DNA of 64,000 nucleotides from Lewinellaceae bacterium (GTDB lineage: Bacteria; Bacteroidota; Bacteroidia; Chitinophagales; Saprospiraceae). Within the stretch, counting starts at the first letter, position 1; each line of letters begins with the position of its first letter. The translations under genes were made by a program, and so were the position numbers. This document shows positions 63,001 to 64,000 of the stretch, piece after piece. Location: positions 310,001 to 374,000 of the forward strand of contig JACJYL010000002.1 in assembly GCA_020636105.1 (NCBI GenBank). Direction: 5' to 3'. The notes under the pieces were generated by a model. That model did no database searches. It was not told where the DNA came from and saw nothing but the letters and a program-made list of their open reading frames with translations.

Positions 63001-64000
63001 ACTGTGACAGGAGACCCTAAAACATCACTACAACCAAAACTTGATTGACTCAAAGTTAACGTCGGTGTTTCACAAGGATCGTAACTGCCGTTATCCACAT
63101 CAGCAACACTAATAGTGGCCATGCCATTGGCATCAAGCACTACGGAGAAAGGATCTTTACAAAGTGCCACAGGTGTGACATCAACAGGCATTCCAGGTAC
63201 TGTAAAACTGGCGTCCAGCCATTGACAAATATCTACATTGTCGGAAACTGGGTTACCACTTCCATCTGGGTTTGCTGTTGGGTGTTGTGGTCCGCTGGCA
63301 TCGCCCCACCAGTTACTTGTCGCGTCTACCTGTGGTGCGGTTGACGTTACGCCATAATCATTGCCAAAAATATCATTGTATTGGATGGTTGCGACACTTG
63401 TATCGCTCACATCATACCCCACAGCAACTCCTGTGGTGTTATTTGTAAGTACATTATTTGTTATGGCAGCTGTCGTTCCTCCACCATAATAAGTGCTTAC
63501 TAATATCGCAGCTGAGGTCGAGCCGTCTGAACTCGCAACACCCCTGTTGCCGCTTATGGTATTTCCACTCACATTAACCACTGCTCCTGCACTAATATCC
63601 AAAGCATAATCCAGCCAATCGCCTGGGCCTTTTCCTGTGTATGTATTACCTGTAAAATTGGAACCTGTTATCACCGTTCCAAAGTATAATACCCCGACTC
63701 TGCCTATTTCATCAAACATGCTATTGGTCACATGAACATCTCCTGTTCCAAAAGCTGCCATCGCCACACCGCCATAACCCGGGTATTTAATCTCCGTAAA
63801 GTAAACATTATTCACACTTCCAAATCCCTTCTGGCGAATTCCCTGATATACATTAAAACCCGTTCCGTTCATTGTCAAATCACTCAAGTGGAATTCAATG
63901 CCGTCCTGGACGAGAATAAAACCTCTCGCATCACCACCACTTCCGGTATGCATTCCCGGACGCAAAGTTGTAACTAATTTGCCCTGCCCGTGTAATGAAA
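57096..64000 (-). CDS. Giant surface protein with beta-helix, HYR and lectin-like domains (N-terminus outside the window)
   Basis: The frame is open from 64000 to the stop at 57096, 2301 codons; no start is needed inside the window, and the ATG/TTG codons near 63950-63965 are internal. Order from the edge: a right-handed parallel beta-helix (64000 to about 63260, VHVTNSMFDEIG, NVSGNTISGNRG, AAITNNVLTNNTTG and NWWGDASGP), HYR-type domains, a lectin/LamG-like domain (about 62170-62850) lying inside an HYR domain, further HYR and PKD-like domains, a second LamG-like domain (about 60830-61490), three 130-aa repeats (59401-60570), more HYR and two Big_9-like domains, then the 270-aa C-terminal module (about 57900-57096) shared with the 4581-aa protein and ending NGKSSAVPRN. 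A surface adhesin or glycan-binding protein is likely. Confidence 0.85.
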   Translation of the reverse strand, partial: SLHGQGKLVTTLRPGMHTGSGGDARGFILVQDGIEFHLSDLTMNGTGFNVYQGIRQKGFGSVNNVYFTEIKYPGYGGVAMAAFGTGDVHVTNSMFDEIGRVGVLYFGTVITGSNFTGNTYTGKGPGDWLDYALDISAGAVVNVSGNTISGNRGVASSDGSTSAAILVSTYYGGGTTAAITNNVLTNNTTGVAVGYDVSDTSVATIQYNDIFGNDYGVTSTAPQVDATSNWWGDASGPQHPTANPDGSGNPVSDNVDICQWLDASFTVPGMPVDVTPVALCKDPFSVVLDANGMATISVADVDNGSYDPCETPTLTLSQSSFGCSDVLGSPVTVTLTATDGAPQSSTCSVMVTVVDNVPTIADCPVDITVSNDAGLCGAEVTWTPPTASRAGYDQGFEAAGFMSGDFYGDWQGDVVRVPTGTDGIASSSGGAHALVAGDPYTRLGGYSSEFGTGYVVSVDVYMDLNDPAVTAAPADTYGWDLSVASSNQSGNHLQDFIFHTASNDAGHILVGGSNNTNFTRRNDLASLNHFEITSSAWYTFQWVFRDDGAGVLAVDLNLVDDGGTILWTETRSTPTNLISTVVGGNRYMWFTFIEAENLSIDNVILENNVAIVCDHEPGDVFPVGTTLVTYTATSPCGNTETCTFNVTVNDTEKPEFADCPAPIASCADAATLSWTHVKLTDNCDLSGGSLSYTLSGATTQTATTVAEFDGSTMGTETFNEGITTVTYTASDAAGNLVNGTCSFTVTINPLPDFDITADYATWDNISGNSASVPDAGGGATYSWSITNGVIDSGDGTSSISFTSGNAGTVELSVTVTDGNTCSSSAMATVIVLDPCSSPDFYNPIALAPNGSEGVGLWSVDRYEPEIFESPATAPDGTINTLHHGIDAADGQAAGFYNTQGRRYALHPSSIETEIELYVPADWATTGRRMAGLWGEAFDATNALSGYPIIEFTSDGGTPRFRGYEGDGSWYDMGLPPGFAYDQWVTLRLQVLAGGEFRYTVKTAQGDLIYNTMLHGVNGSTHFKNIILQGHNTTAGVTYDIYWNNQTASPVDFDMAANGVDLQHFDTATYCYGELVEFEITGPNSLDTYTLTLDGNPVSSGNVNDPAVTFNATEADVGTYELTVTNDDGCSLTEVYYVEVQPTPIVEATVTGPGAYSQLMTSGNSYALTICSGEEVTTSDAISTSVDPGSCGPLWVETVYTTNISTLPSTQTFNADVATAYPATSITPENHDGVAKDIVFVSTPYYDVDGSMTLTAGDVAGDPVTFTLTVQPTPIVEATVTGPGAYSQLMTSGNSYALTICSGEEVTTSDATSTSVDPGSCGPLWVQTVYTTDISTLLPTQTYDAPVGSALPSTSITPENHDGVAKDIVFVSTPYYDVDGSGTLTAGDVVGETITFTLTVQPTPIVSATVTGPGAYSQFMTSGNAYALTICSGEEVTTSDATSTSVDPGSCGPLWVQAVITTDISTLPATQTVDGPVGPDFGSTSITPENHDGVAKDIVFVSTPYYDVDGSGTLTAGDVVGETITFTLTVQPAPTITCIMNQTRDTDPATCTYTVDGTEFDPVITGSCTPLVVTYELTGATATGVTTANSLAGLIFYKGTTTVTWTVTNSGTPTSSATCSFDVLVEDNEIPTLACPANIVSNSNPSICGNTEFWTNPTATDNCTATPALEWDIFDKNNTLVSHQTGLMAGNGVNYTFGVGVNTVTYTATDASGNPATCFFTVTINDAQPPVLQPGTCPANITVNDTNGDCSENATWVAPIFSDNCSFTGSFMVSSDYNPGASFLAGVTTVTYTATDGTNSTVCTFDVIVTSTPMAVDDVNSPAVSPGSDAVVNVVTNDMDCDTNIDASTVDFAPGIAGQQTIMTVLGEGEWTVDANGEVTFSPEAGFTIDPTPITYVVKDGSGNTSNVATITADYLPIASDDLSDNNNAGSVEVDVLANDLDGDYVDPTTVSLVTPVGATNVVTDGNGDVTSMDIPGEGTWSVNGATGAITFTPHVALVGDPTPINYTVNDHEGNPSNQALVTIEYTLCVEIEAWVYLEGSAIAPNGSSNYSIPMRSELNDKRLLPGQYSSSPLGNYYSPPGQPYSVAPWNYMGTEGYGYDSDEMVGNADAGYPSDVVDWVLVSLRDKVVDPFNLLGDYKPDLTPICTAAALLHTDGSIEFIDGFTCCELDVSETYYLVIEHRNHLLVSSHEPVPIINGVISYDFRSQQSYIQIAFGSPNGSGQKEVSPGVFVMHAGNGDQAPDPTADTFIGFGDEAFLKSEYGQVLRYLNGDYNMNGSPNSLDRILWGFNNGKSSAVPRN
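59401..60570 (-). repeat. Three tandem copies of a 390-bp unit (130 aa)
   Basis: GGCTGTAC boundaries recur at 59406, 59796, 60186 and 60576, exactly 390 bp apart. Each unit encodes PIVEATVTGPGAYSQLMTSG, YALTICSGEEVTTSDA, SVDPGSCGPLWV, ENHDGVAKDIVFVSTPYYDV and GDV...TFTLTVQP. Copies are over 80% identical by eye; the segment around the TxxxISTLxxTQT region varies most. Confidence 0.9.

Noticed and set aside
1..64000. tRNA or rRNA genes
   Set aside because: No cloverleaf with a GGTTCGAxTCC-type arm and no rRNA-like stretch was seen on either strand by eye.

Overview
The window looks like a chromosomal stretch from a member of the Bacteroidota, most likely of the Saprospiria (Saprospira/Lewinella/Haliscomenobacter type). 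The evidence is secreted proteins with type IX secretion (T9SS) type A sorting domains, SprB-type repeats, very large multidomain surface proteins, and promoter elements of the Bacteroidota type (-7 box TAnnTTTG). The genus is an inference.

Layout. (1) 1-3858: housekeeping genes: rimO (minus strand), a DUF6206-type kinase-like protein and a secernin-like C69 peptidase. (2) 3859-12447: an accessory island. It holds a NodB-type polysaccharide deacetylase and an ELWxxDGT-repeat secreted protein between two copies of a 237-bp direct repeat. After these come a predicted EAD11 conflict-system protein, a decayed IS1182-like transposase fragment, a membrane-anchored helical protein of unknown function, a candidate structured RNA just upstream of an orphan 274-aa gene, and an intact IS256-family insertion sequence with 8-bp target duplications. 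(3) 12448-18808: a parallel beta-helix T9SS cargo protein, a TrkH/TrkA-type potassium uptake pair, a YdeI/OmdA-family protein and an MFS transporter that stops after about five membrane segments. (4) 18866-25619: purH, then a cluster of coaX (TTG start), an outer-membrane beta-barrel protein and two tandem paralogous exported helical-repeat proteins, one periplasmic or secreted and one a lipoprotein. (5) 25689-27217, minus strand: a BlaI-type repressor and an M56 (BlaR1-like) membrane peptidase, with a palindromic operator over the promoter.

(6) 27416-64000, minus strand: four consecutive genes for surface proteins make up more than half of the window. Two are giants of 4828 and 4581 aa, one is a 331-aa protein, and one (at least 2301 codons) runs off the right edge. 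Three of the four share a roughly 200-aa cohesin-like module (three copies, four copies and one copy), and the 4828-aa protein also has a dockerin-like segment. Two end in a T9SS type A domain. The other two end in a nearly identical 270-aa module finishing NGKSSAVPRN, with no recognisable type A domain. The 4581-aa gene contains exactly 27 tandem copies of a 243-bp unit (6561 bp). The 4828-aa gene contains 19 copies of a 210-bp unit (3990 bp). Both arrays are in frame, so copy number could change without breaking the gene.

Working together. Segment 6 reads as a cell-surface adhesion or assembly locus exported by the T9SS, possibly held together by cohesin/dockerin-like contacts. The accessory island looks like a landing zone for conflict genes and mobile elements. 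The structured-RNA/274-aa gene pair and the cohesin-like gene cluster are the best candidates for something not yet described.
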